Below, one piece after another: positions 43,208-54,569 of a stretch of DNA of 64,000 nt. A model generated the notes under the pieces. The model was not told the origin of the DNA. It ran no database searches and saw only the letters and a list, made by a program, of their open reading frames with translations. Numbering within the stretch: position 1 is the stretch's first letter; each line of letters starts with the position of its first letter. Position numbers and translations under genes: made by a program. Source of the DNA: Symsagittifera roscoffensis (lineage: Eukaryota > Xenacoelomorpha > Acoela > Convolutidae); assembly GCF_963678635.1 (NCBI RefSeq), contig NC_087063.1, forward strand, positions 32,376,599 to 32,440,598, given 5' to 3'.

Positions 43208-44606
43208 TTATGTATCCTTGACCAGCTCGATCTCCTGTGACACCAGTATTTCGTCCAGGCCCACTGCCGAGTCCGCCACGTAGCTCAAAATGATTCTGTC
43301 GACGACAACGTCTTCTCCATACGGGTTGTATTCTTTTTCATTCCTTCCTCTCTTGCCCTGGCGCGTCTCCATGGTAAAGGGAAAGTCAGGCTCTACACCT
43401 TTATCAAGTTTGGTTTGCTCTGGGCAGTCCAAGTCCTCTTCGGCATATGGTAGGGTTGAACCAACAACCTCCACTCGCTCGATTAACTCCAGGTCAAGTG
43501 GCAGATCACAGTCATCTATCACCTCATTCCCGTCGTTCTTGTCGCTTGTGCCTCTTTCATCCACCTCGCAGGCAGGGTCAACTATCAACTAGTCCTCGTC
43601 AAGCATGTCAGCCAGAATGCACCAGTCCTCTGTTGAAGACTTGTGCGGCTTTTTATTTTCGTAATGAGCTGCCCGTCTGGTGCTCAACCGATAAAAACAA
43701 CCACCCTGGTGCACTTCGGTTATCTGAAAAGGACCACGCCATTTTTTCAGCAACTTTTTGTATCCCTTTGATGGAACCACCTCCAGGAACACACTCTACG
43801 ACTGAGTAGGCTTTTGCATCAGCGGTCCTCTTTTCGAACCTTCTTTTCCGCCTGATTTGAGCCTGTTACGTTTTCCTCCGTGCAGCCGTGTCTTGCTATC
43901 CGTACATTTATCAAATGGTATTACGTCTCCTCCGCTCATGCTGTCATGCAGGGAGCTGCCTCTGCGTATTTCGCGAAAAGATTGATCATTACCAGCACTT
44001 GGTTACAGACAGTGGCCGTCATGCATTTTTTCTGATAATCAATTTGTACCACCTTATTGAATCCTGATGACTCGACTGGAGGGGAAATCTTAGCTTCCTG
44101 GGATCGTCCGCTTGCTGACCTGACAAGCTTGCATATATCCACTTCTCACAGGCCTTCTTCAAGCCAGGCCATTCAAATCTTTTCTGTATCCGGTTATACA
44201 CTTTGTCCACGCCTTGGTGGCCCATCTGATTGTGTGAGGGGAAGATTAATTCAGTTTGATACAGCTGTGGTAGTACTATCGAATTAAATTTGCAATGAAC
44301 CTTGTCTTCTTCTTTGCGCTTGCAGGCCACATTCCCGTCTTTGTTCAAGTGCAACACATCCATTCTCTTCAAGTAAAACTGATTTAGGATTTTATGGCTG
44401 TCTTCTTCCAAAATACCCTCGTCGAATGCTCCATTTTCTATCCATCTCTTTAAATTGCTCGTCATCCTATCGATTTGCTGAGCCCTTAAAAGATCCGACA
44501 ATCGGTACCTGGCCTTAAGATATGTCTTCATCACATTCAGCTGTCCGCTGATCATCTCCGGAGTATGGACATCGTCCATCATTTCAACGCACAATATCTT
44601 TTTCAA
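43208..44606 (-). pseudogene. Integrase remnant with acidic tail, element 2
   Basis: The N-terminal helical region and HHCC zinc finger (HNQMGHQGVDKVYNRI ... CEKW) are readable at 44,019-44,606, with the first catalytic Asp region (VVQIDYQK) just after. Most of the catalytic core has been lost. The C-terminal domain (43,589-43,792, RAAHYENKKPHKSSTEDW) and the acidic tail (43,208-43,588) are readable. It is strongly broken and cannot be functional. Confidence 0.75.
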
Positions 44607-44639
44607 AGGTGTCGCTTCCTGCTCGAAGGGTTCCAGATT

Positions 44640-45640
44640 GGTATGGACGACCGTAGCATGCGGGAGTTATCTAGTCGGACGTTTCGACACTGCTAATAAC
44701 TCAAGCTCATCTGCGGCATTATCAACTACCGTGCCCTCCTCATCGGAGTTATACCGGTCTCTGTCTAGGTCTTGATGCATTTCTCTATCCAATCCGCTAT
44801 TTCAATTCCACTAGCAATGAATGAATCGCAATCTCCGAGAGGTCGGAGTTGAAAATAGTCTCTGACACATTTTCCAAGACTGAGACTCCGACCCATCACT
44901 CGAGCTGCTTTCTGTTTTGTTCATGACGTTTCTCGACTCCACGAACAAAGTTTTGTCCCTCCAACGTTTTAAAGTGGTCTGCCCAAATATAATTTTGGCC
45001 AGGCCAGATATGACTTGACACCCCGGACAATGTTTCATCTCCGCATGAAAATTCCGAGCATGGCTCATATTCCTCCTTCGCCTCAGTGAACTGAAGCCTT
45101 CTTGCCACGCTGGACTTTAACTTAAAAATGACCTCTTGAGCGAGCTGAGTACCGGTTGCCTTTGAACGATTCACAAACGAAATCCTCAAATGGACATTTT
45201 TCGGTATCGAGTTCACTAGCTGGCTCACTATCGATCGGCAATCTCGTTCAACGTCCCGACTCCGAATTGCTATCGGTCTCTTCTCCGTTCTTCCAGTGAT
45301 GGCCAACCTCTGCATGATCTCCATGCATTCGTGATCATGCCTTTCAACTTCTCTGTCAAGCACGTCACGGAGTTTTTGCATGAAATCCGGTGCTACGTTC
45401 ACCGTCTTATTCAACAGGGCTATGCTGTTGATGCCTAGCCTGATGAGTTCTTTTTGCACCAGGTTTATTCGAACTAGTAAATCCAACGGAACCGAATCAC
45501 CCTTTGCCAACACTTTTTATCTCAGCAGCCGTTTCCACAGAGAGTTCGGGGTGTTCTGAAATGGGATGCCCAGACTTATCCAGCCATCTGGTGAGTGGCA
45601 GCCTGTCACAGGTGTCTTTCTTCAGAAATGAAAAACCATC
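44640..45640 (-). pseudogene. Unassigned RNase H-integrase linker, element 2
   Basis: It corresponds to 5,382-6,571 of element 1. Shared pieces are VPLDLLVRINLVQKELIRLG and the VERDCRSIVSQLVNSIPKNV helix (element 1: KRDCRTIVQHLVSSIPHEV). No domain family was recognised. Its presence in both subfamilies makes it an old feature of the lineage. Confidence 0.5.
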
Positions 45641-45779
45641 CTTAATTTATGCCTGCTTGGCTTGCTTCTACTTTAATCGCTCATAGAACACTGTCTTCTT
45701 GCTGAGGTTGTCGGCATTCTGGAGCTTGTCACTGTGTTCGGTGGTCTATAATCATGTGATAGCAATCCAGACGGACAAT

Positions 45780-46800
45780 CCAGCGACCGATAGAGCTTTG
45801 GTTCATCGAATAGGTTTTTAGCCAGGCAAGAGCTCGATTGTCTACGCGCAATTTAAAGGGAACTCCCTAAGTAGGTTCTGTACTTTTCAACAAAGGTAAC
45901 CACCGCGAACATCTCCGCTTTCGGTGCAACGTATATCATTTCAGTTTCGCTTGGGACTTTACTGCCATAGGCTATTGGTCGGAGAACAGTCCTCTCGTTC
46001 CACTCTTGTTCCTGGTGAAGTCTGCCTGATATCGCAACTACTGATGGGTCTGTGTCTAGAACAAACATCCCTTTCTCTGTCGGCATACCGAGGACCGGAG
46101 CCTCGTAAAGTTCGCGCTTGATGCTCTCAAAGAGACCTGAGCCTCATCATTCCAGCTGAATTTCTTACTCTTATTTTGCATCTATTGCTGCATAGGGTAT
46201 ATCTTATCAGCATACCCTTTGATAAACTCTCGGTAGTAATTAGCGAATCAGAGAAAGCTCATCAATTGCGTGTCGGTGTTTGGTGTTTTCCATGTCAGTA
46301 CCGCTTCAACCAATTCAGGATCTGGTCTGACTCCGTGTTTATCTACAATTTGACCCAGATACTTGATTAAGTCTCTCAGGATTTCGCACTTGGAGGGATC
46401 ACATTTCAGGCCGGCCTGTTGCATGCAAGTAAAGATTTCGTCCAGTCTCCATGTCTCCATGTCTATGGTCCTCCAGGTTTGGCGTTGCGATCACCACATA
46501 ATCAACGTAACACATTATGAGGTTCCCATACTTTTAGTCACATTTGTGAGTGCCTGGGCTATTAATCGTTGAAAAGTAGTTCAACACAGCTCTGAGAAAG
46601 TCCAGTTCCTTATTCGATAGTTTGCCTTTTAGGCGTTCTATCTCAGGTAGGACTGGTTTGTTTGAAGCTAATTCTGTTTCTGTTGGTCTTTCAGGGACAC
46701 TCGAGCAACTAGACAGCCCAGCGTCAGTCTTTCTTTTCATTGAAAAAAAAACTTTTCAAAAGACTTCAATTCTTTTGTTCTCTTTAATAAGCCTTCTTGT
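45780..46800 (-). pseudogene. Reverse transcriptase and RNase H remnant, element 2
   Basis: RNase H (45,853-46,086) shows FVLDTDPSVVAISGRLHQEQ and the SETEMIYVAPKAEMFAVV run. The RT part (46,248-46,740) shows the thumb-proximal CDPSKCEILRDLIKYLGQIV and the VRPDPELVEAVLTW run, plus the protease-RT connector RPTETELASNKPVLPEIE. The central RT motifs, including the catalytic block, are largely missing, so there is an internal loss. It is clearly Ty3/Gypsy by likeness to element 1. Confidence 0.75.
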
Positions 46801-46889
46801 TTGGCATGTAATGGACATTCAGTTACTTTGAATCTCTTGAAGTTCTCCACACTCTGATACTCCGTATTTAGAAGCAATGCATAACCAAG

Positions 46890-47770
46890 CTACTTTCCTT
46901 GTTGTAGTGTCACCATTGTTGCCTCTATTTTCAACAACACACTCACACACAGTCCGTTCTGAGTGAGTGAGACGCTTCTCCCTAAAACAGCTGAGCTCTT
47001 ATTGTTTGGGTTGGGGACCAGACACACCTGTCTGTTGTTGCTAAGCTCATTCAAATCCCTCGTTCTAAACGTCGCTACTACAGCCTGATTTGGTTTTAAC
47101 CTAACTTTCCGATCTAGGAAGATTGTCACCTTTGCTTGGTCAATCAGGATTTTATTAACAGGTTTCTTTTCATACTTCCTCTCGTGGTCCTTAATTCTTA
47201 TCAATCCGTCGTTGAGGTCGATTGTGACGTCAAAAGTCTCGTCCTAGGATGAACTGGTCGGATTCGTCCAGGTTCTCGACAACCAAAAAACTCATCCAGA
47301 GATGCCTTCCTCCTAGATGCAGCGAGATGATGGGAGTTCTTCCTGCCACATAGATTGCGCCCTGATTGGTCGCTGCCAGTCTGATATTAGTCAATATCAG
47401 ATCCGACCTGTGTCAGTCCAGGTCCTGTGTCAGACCTGTGAAACCCATGTCAGTCCAGGTGCTTACGGGCATGACACTGACAACTGCACCGGTGTCGAGC
47501 AGTCCTTTCATGGAGAGTTGTCTGCCCTGCACATCCAGTATGTGGACCGCCTCCTGCTCAACCAGGGCGTTTTGTCAGATTCTTCGTACCTTAAGCTCTT
47601 CTCGACCGATGTAGATCCGGCCTACTTGGTCACTTGCATTGGTCACGTGAGCTTTCGTGTAGATATTTGTGCCATCCACGTTCATCAGAATCGGGTGTGG
47701 GCCATAGACTTCTATGTAATGTCCATCTACTCTCATCAGTTTCTCAAGTAATCTGCATAGATGTCCAGGT
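46890..47770 (-). pseudogene. Protease region remnant, element 2
   Basis: It holds the extension conserved with element 1 (VPNPNNKSSAVLGRSVSLTQ, 46,890-47,204) and a decayed protease core (47,210-47,770), where short stretches such as the DTGAVVSVMP-equivalent near 47,470-47,500 can still be recognised. A small local duplication of a GTCAGTCCAGGT word is visible at about 47,414-47,460. Confidence 0.6.
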
Positions 47771-47779
47771 GAACTAGAG

Positions 47780-48525
47780 TGATTTCAGACGGTTCACTCA
47801 AGTTCTTCACCCCTGATGACCTGCGACCCGGTTCTTGGGTTCCTCGTTGTCCTCTTCTTTCGCTGTCTTCTCTAGGATCTCAGATTTCTCGCGCAGCTCT
47901 GTGTTTTTCAATTCAGAATTCACCCATTGTTCAACATCTTTCGTGGCCAAGTCTTGCTGAACATTCTGTAGTGCGTTCCGTGCCGTTAGGCCATAATCTA
48001 CCTTGAGCGCACTGGCTGACTCAGCCTCCAGGCTCTAAGGCAATTGCATCATCAGTTAAGGTCTTCATTTTCTTAGTCGTGAATGTGCCTTGTGTCATCT
48101 CTTTCTTCCGCGACTCGGCTTCGTTCATTAGGCTTGCTCGGCTAGCCTTGACTTCTGAAAGCGCCTCTTCATGGCGGGGAAGCTTCGCGTCCACCAGTGC
48201 ATCCCAGAACTGCGCCCAGTTGGATTTGAAATGTCCTTCCAGGTTGCTAGAGAAGCACATCGGTCCATACTTCATTATGAGCCCTCTCACATGTGATCCT
48301 CGTCGGTTGCGTCGACATCATCAAGAAAGTAATCAATCGCTTTCAGATTTTGTTTATAAGTGAAACTTGATGGTCCAGCGAACCACAATTAGCACATGAC
48401 CTCTTTTTTATCCGTGTCATCACGAGGTCTATACCAACTGGAGTTCGTGCCAGTGTTGGTTGCGCTGTAGTTTCCGTAATTGCTATAGCGATTTTGCGCC
48501 CTTGGTTTTGCACTCTATACTCCAT
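47780..48525 (-). pseudogene. Nucleocapsid-like zinc-knuckle segment, element 2
   Basis: It matches 8,907-9,797. A knuckle-like Cys-His site (CANCGSLDHQVS, 48,343-48,525), the second-knuckle stretch SNLEGHFKSNWAQFWDALVD, and the following Ala/Glu/Lys-rich helix (HEEALSEVKASRASLMNEAE) are readable at 48,021-48,290. It is broken. Confidence 0.65.
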
Positions 48526-50494
48526 CCATGAACTTCGAGGTTATGGCCAAATTTCGTTCCAAAATTCGTTCGAAATTCCATTACGGTCATTCAAAAACTT
48601 GTCAATGGACTTATCATCTCTTTTACGCCTCTTTTCAAACTTCACCATTGCCTGATTACCCGAAAGGATTCAACAAGATGTCGAAATTTTTGCGAGCACT
48701 CTCTCCTTCAATTGTCCTTCTTACCATTACACAGCGTAAAACCGTGCCCTCTAAGTTGCTTGTCAGTTCGCTACATTCCTATTTCTTGGAGAGATTCTCT
48801 TCCTGAAAGTGTAACTTCATCACCTCTATCCAGGTATTGATGCAACCATCTGACTCTTCCTTGTACGATTTTGGCTTCTTGAGTGTCCTTCGTGACCTCT
48901 CTCCTCTCTCAGTAGACTTGGAGAGTTTGGTGATAAATGTTTCAAGAGATCTGTTCAATGGCTCAAACATTGAATTGTACATCGTCGTGTCATGCGAGGC
49001 GGTGGTCAAATCTGGCACTGATCTGACTTGCTGCACTATGGGCAAACGTGCTCCCAATGTGGAATCCGCTTCTGGCGGGGCCGGATTTGTCCAACCTGCC
49101 CTCGACGAGGCTGCCCTGGGTCTCTTCCTATGGTTAGACTCAAAACTCATTCTTGATCTCAGTTGGGCCTCCGCATGACTGTGGGCTCCGGATCCGTCAG
49201 TTGCCTGACGCGAGTCCTCCATTGGACCGGGACAATTCTCTCGGTTGCTGTCGCTCAATATTTCGTCAAGCCTCCGCATCATAAGGTCAGCCTTGGCATC
49301 GAATCTCGTCTCCAAGCTAGTCATCGTATGAGCATAGGTATTGCCATGATCGTTCAATAATCGCTCGATCTCTCTTTTCATCCTAGTGTTTCTTTCTTCT
49401 GACTCCTTGCTTGCTAGAGCCAAGCACTCTACAAAGCACTGATTGGTGTTCTGAATCAACTGGGCCTGATTGCTCCTGGCTTGTGTTTTCGCGTCTGTTA
49501 GCTCGTCTCTTAACCTTTCGTGGCCCTGTTGAGCCCTTTCTTCGACTCGGTCGATCCTTTTTGTCATATCCTGTCGCAGTTCTTCAATGCCTGTCATTAT
49601 GCCGGCAAACATGTCACTCACATAGCTGGCCATTCCCAACACTGGAGTAAGACCTAGAGACGATGACGTCAATTGAGGTTGTAGCCTGGTGCTCGATGAT
49701 GCACCACCCTTCTGTGTGCCCATCGACATCATCAGCCTGTTGAATGTCGAGGATGCTCCCATCGTTATCCCATCTGTCATTGGTCTTCATGGCGGATTGG
49801 ACATCGCTTTCTTACATTTTTCCTGTCTCGGACTAGGTGTGAAGTCCGTTCCGAGTGCATCAGTCCCGGATGGTCGTAGCCAGAAGACAATCCATCAGTT
49901 CGGAGCGACGTCATGCATTCATTGTAAAATGTCTTGAAACTCTTTCTTGCTTTTGAACTTGGTTGCTCTTCCCTGAGACTTATGCTCGACATCATCGCAT
50001 TCTTGTCCTGCTTGACTAGGGATGATTGTTCTTTTCTCCGATGTCCTTTTGAACAACAGTTCCTCTCCTGCTTTGGACGTCCCTTTGAAAAACTTTTCCT
50101 CTCCTGCTTTGGCCTCGGAACTCTCCGAGGTCTTTTGAGGTTTCTCGATTCCTTATGTTCAAAGTCGTCGCTTGGCTCTTCCAGCTCCTCCTGATGGTGG
50201 CGGTCGGGTCGGATTAGCGTTTGCTACCCTTCCTCGAAGGGATCAGTTGGTATCACGTTCGCCGCTCAGGCATCAGCGTTTCGCCCTTCATCACCATCTA
50301 GATTCTTCTGACTTCTTAGTTTCATTCCGCTCACTGAAAGATCACCATAACCTCCACTCGTTGCTTTACGAGCAAAAACGTTGGAGATGCTGCTAATCGA
50401 AGATTAGCTACGCTGCGATTTAAACCTCCGCAAGCTTGCCGTGCTCAGCCTGGGAATCGTAATTGTTTCTCCTAACGAGACTCTCCGCTGCATG
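48526..50494 (-). pseudogene. Gag remnant, element 2
   Basis: The longest open stretch (48,779-49,780) contains a coiled coil (MTGIEELRQDMTKRIDRVEE onward), a basic Pro/Ser-rich part, and the capsid start SLETFITKLSKSTERGERSR with GCINTWIEVMKLHF as in element 1. The rest of the capsid (48,526-48,780) is poorly readable. The N-terminal part (49,777-50,494) is acidic or Ser-rich and carries a 39-bp tandem duplication at 50,040-50,117. The left-edge fragment (1-1,295) is its closest relative in the window. Confidence 0.72.
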
Positions 50495-51439
50495 TTTTGT
50501 GACAAGCAGGTCCTTATAATTTGTTTTAAACTGTATATTTTGACGACATCGCACAAGTACCAAAAAGTATTTTGAAAAGCTTGCTTAAGCCTGCTTGTTC
50601 AACTTCTTCAATATCAAAAAATATCCTTGTACTCTCTTAAGGATGCTATAGGTGACTCGGCTAATCTTAAACACAGGGTCTGCCCAGTGTTAGGTTATTA
50701 CTGACTCCACTCAATTACCCAATATGATAGTATCACAAAAAATTACAAGATATTATAACCAACACACAGAACACAATTGACAATAAAATAACATCACACC
50801 CTATAGGTGACAATGATCTAAAATAACATCACACCCTATAGGTGACAATAATCAAATCACTGCCTCGTTAACAATCAAACAATTTTTTTATAAAATAGCA
50901 TTGATGGTTCTAAAAACGGAAAAAAAAAAAAACTTAATCTTAAAGAAAAAGACTTATTTCAATTGAAACACTCCAAACGAACGAAGGCTAGGACACTGTC
51001 TTGCCTAATACACTAACCGAGGCCTTCTTTTATGTGTCCTGCGATTGCCCGAGCTGTCTTATTAAGTAGGTCAAAGCAACCTCCGATCGAAAATATCTAG
51101 AATCTAAGCAAAAGCTCTCCCACACTCGGACAGTTCCAAGTGCACGAGAGTGGGGAACAACTTTCTCTTCTCAAGTGGGCGTTTCTACTCTGATACACTC
51201 ACTGAGGTCTTCTTTTATATGTTCTCGGATTGGCCGAGCTTTCCTGTTAAGTAGCTCAAGGCAACCATACAGCCAAAATCATAAAAAACTTGTTCGGGTA
51301 CTTTTGACGAACACAATTTAGAATCAAAAATTAATTGCAAATCTCCGGGTCAACTGGGCTAAAAAATTCCCAATATACTCACCTCATAAGTAGTCGACCT
51401 TCTATTTGTACCTTAAAAGGATATCTCAAATGTTTAAAT

Positions 51440-52060
51440 TATCCCGGAGGGTCTCTACAAATTTTCACTAAGGAGGGTTGTTATGGGGCTTAAGTCACCT
51501 CGGAGGGATGTTAGAACACTTATCTTACTCCGGAGGCTTACCTCGGAGGGTAACTTAAACACCTAATTAGCTTCAGAGGGTGCCCCTAAGTTCACTGAGG
51601 AGGGTTAATAAGAGGCTTAGTACGCTCCGGAGGGTTGCTTCGGAGGGTTCCCTCAAATTTCTAATTTTTTCAAGTCTCGCTTCAAAGGGGTCTCCAGCTA
51701 GTCTCAAACTGAGTCAAAACAAGCTAATTTTACTCATAGGGGTTATTTGAACTATCTCGGAGGTTTACAAGAAAAATTGCTACAAATGAGGGCTGTTTGA
51801 GTTTCTACTGGGGGTTATTTGAACTATCTCCGAGGGCTACAAGAAAAATTTCTACTAAGGGGCTTAACTGACTCCGGAGGGTTGCTTCGGAGGGTTCCCC
51901 AAAAATCGCAAAAAAATCGCTTTCACCACGGTAAAGACTTTCTTCGCGGACTAACTTACTTAAAACAAGATTGGTTGACCCAGTCAACCTACCCAGTAGG
52001 ATAAAAACGTGATTTTATAAACAAGTTTCTGCCGCTCGGAGGGTTCCCTAAAGTTTGGAC
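51440..52060. repeat. GGAGGGT motif array in the subfamily B LTR
   Basis: About a dozen copies of CGGAGGGTT-like words lie on the plus strand (for example near 51,445, 51,471, 51,500, 51,543, 51,597, 51,627, 51,640, 51,880, 51,893, 52,037). They are the reverse complement of the words in the subfamily A array. A few copies in the other orientation (GGACCCTCCGA) lie at about 52,058 and 52,400. Confidence 0.7.
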
Positions 52061-54178
52061 CCTCCGAACTAACAAATTCTAAAAAAATTTCTTTCCTGAA
52101 TTTAATAACCTTAAAAGGGTTAAGTTTCAGATAAATTTTAAAAAACGTCGACTTATGTTACCAAAGTTATTCCAATCGATTAGTTAGTCTTTGAGAAATC
52201 AACAAAAACGCGTTTGCTAAAATGGCCTTTTTCACTACCTATATAGGTTCTCAGGGAACTTTTTCGCAATTCTTGCTGCAAGTGCTTAAAAATATTTGAA
52301 GCGAGCGCAGTAGCCCTGTACAGTACTTTAATAATGCAAAAAAAAATTGAACCAAAGTTGGTTTGGAAACAAAAATTTGGCCAAAAACTATCAAATTTGG
52401 ACCCTCCGATTCCTTCCTTTTCCGATCTTTAAGTCACTAGCTCTATCCACGGAGCTATTCGGAGGATTCCTCAAAAGGCGTTCTAGCAACTGAACTTGTT
52501 TTGCTAGCAGACTCCTAACGCAACAATTTTTATCGCTTCAACTCTAAAAACTCAAAAATTCGATCCTCAAAACATATTGACGAAACTCGGAAAATTACAA
52601 TTTTTTTTTGTTTTGCCAACTACAACTAAGTCTTCTTTCGTGCGGTTTCTTTAGTTAGGGGGCTTCTACTACATAGTAGCTCCTTGCGCAGAAGTTTTTT
52701 ATTGTTCGAAAAAAAAATGGATATCCAATAATTTAGGGGTTAACAATTTGGTCGAAAATCGGCGTTTTTTTTGACAAATTTAGGGTGTTTTTATGGTCTA
52801 AATGGGAGATAAGTAATTTATATTATAAATATTAACCAATAAATAGTCGTTACTCGATAATATTATACCCTCCTTTACCCCAAAACACCCGAAATAAGGC
52901 CGTTAACTCGGGAATCCGCAATACATGGAGGGTACAATCAAGCCGCGCCAATTGTGTCCCCCACCACTTAAGTTTTAACGAAATAGTACACGAACGATAT
53001 CAAAATTGTAATAACGATACCCAACAGTCGTTGTAGATGTTGTCCCTGTAACCTCCTGTTGAGTCTGGAACACGTCTGTCAGCTTGCCACTCTAGCCTCC
53101 AGTTACCGGCAAAATTACCATTAACGTGCTTAAATACTCAAACAACACTCGTGGAAGGGTACCAAACTAACCACCAAAATACTCAATCTTTCGATCAGAA
53201 ATGAGATAAATCAATCTGAAAGAACAACAAATACGAAGGTCAGATCACATCTTGTCCGGAAATATTATACAAACTGTCATTTTATGTTTTATACTGTTTT
53301 TGATCTTTTTTGGGTTTTTCTACTGTTTTTTGTACTTTTCTGTTCTCAAGTAAATTTGTTTTTGGCTTTTTCTTGGTTATACTTCATTTTGGTTTGGTAT
53401 TACGCTTTCTCTTTGATTTGTTTTTGGTCCCAGGGCCTTGGGATAAGCGGGCTCATGACTTCCCACCTAACCCTCCGGCCCCCAGAAATTTCGGTCTCCA
53501 CTAAGTTAAAAAGCTAAATAGTACCAGGCGGAGGATCGATACCTTCCGCCCAATACAGTACTGGAGATTAAGATCTCTAACCTGGGCAACAGCCCGGAGC
53601 GGAGGGTTCGTCGCTGAAACGTTTGCTGATCGTGACAGCCTTTTGCCTTCAACAGGCCCACCCAGGAGCGCAATAAAAACGTCAATGTAACATTCGCCCA
53701 AACACTACAAAGTGACGGAGCGTAGAAAAAGCACCTATTGACAACTGGCGGGCGTCAATTACCTTAATTCTACTCGTTTTTCACCGTCTAGACCTAGCCA
53801 GTTAGTTTTCTGGTCTGTTTAGGGCTAAGTAAAAAGTTACCATTTTTAGGCCATCAGTCAAATAACTTTTGATCAGCTTTCGTTACATGCAAAGACAACC
53901 ACATAGCTGGTGGGTCCCGGATGCCCGGACTACGTGACTACCATTAAAAACACGGCTCGGAAACTACTCATTACGTTGTTTTTAGTGCCAGTTATATACT
54001 AAATCCATTGGAGATGAATTGACTTTTTTCTCTTTCTAGCTACTATGCTCTGAAATACTATATAAAATCGGAGTCAATTCAACTATTTAGGGCATCACAG
54101 CAGCTAAAAAGTCTATAATACAGCCTCACACCGTACGATATTTTCTAGGCATTGGGCCTCCAATTCCGTTCTCCTCCT

Positions 54179-54197
54179 GAGATAATGCTCTTATCTC
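54179..54197. other. Conserved LTR hairpin
   Basis: GAGATAA-TGCTC-TTATCTC has a perfect 7-bp stem. The stem is identical to those at 31,303-31,321 and 32,616-32,634, while the first loop base differs. Confidence 0.6.
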
Positions 54198-54569
54198 TCC
54201 AATCTCGTGGCACGGGAGGGTACGAATCCGCTCCGGTTGTCCCACTGAAGCCTCCTTTCTTCTTATCTGCTCCAGCTGAGTGTCTTATCGTGTCCGATCG
54301 TCACAATAAGAGACTTCGTTTTTTCTCTTGCTTTTTTCACAACTGTTTTGCGTCTTGTTTTCTCGGCGTCATTTTTTGTTTTGTTCTTCTTTTTTTTTCC
54401 AAAATCGCCGTTCCAGTATTTCTCAGATATGATCTGGTTCGAATCAAAAATTTGAAATTTAAAATTTCCTGAATATTTTGACCCTCATTTTTATTGATAA
54501 TCTGATGCAAAGGCCTTTATCGTCCTTTTTTTAGTGTCTCGGTGGGTTCGACTGTGCCAATCCAGAAAA

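Larger units (their letters stand above)
33360..54565 (-). mobile_element. Giant Ty3/Gypsy element 2 (subfamily B), body and right-hand LTR
   Basis: It is the only copy in the window that keeps pieces from gag to the ORF-B end. Minus-strand order: right-hand LTR (to 54,565, outer edge lost), leader, gag, knuckle, protease, RT, RNase H, linker, integrase, macro domain, spacer, ORF-B, 3' untranslated region, then the 3' LTR at 30,025-33,359. It is heavily decayed, with more than 30 breaks including sizeable losses in the RT region. It is diverged from elements 1 and 3 throughout, and matches the left-edge gag fragment best. The decay suggests that it is the oldest copy here. Confidence 0.82.
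50495..54565 (-). repeat. 5' leader and right-hand LTR of element 2 (subfamily B), outer end lost
   Basis: The first ~800 bases are leader, with a 36-bp tandem pair at about 50,785-50,854 (TAACATCACACCCTATAGGT) and a duplicated block at 51,000-51,090 / 51,175-51,270. The exact LTR edge was not found. From about 51,400 the sequence aligns with the subfamily A LTR: GGAGGG-type motif array, CTTAAATACTCAAACAAC (53,130; also 14,540), GGTCAGATCACATCTTGTC (53,240), and the CACCCAGGAGCGC block (53,660). It then aligns with the repeat unit of 30,025-33,359 (53,860-54,565). It stops at about 54,565, so the outer ~390 bases expected from 33,359 are missing. No gene is visible. Confidence 0.7.
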
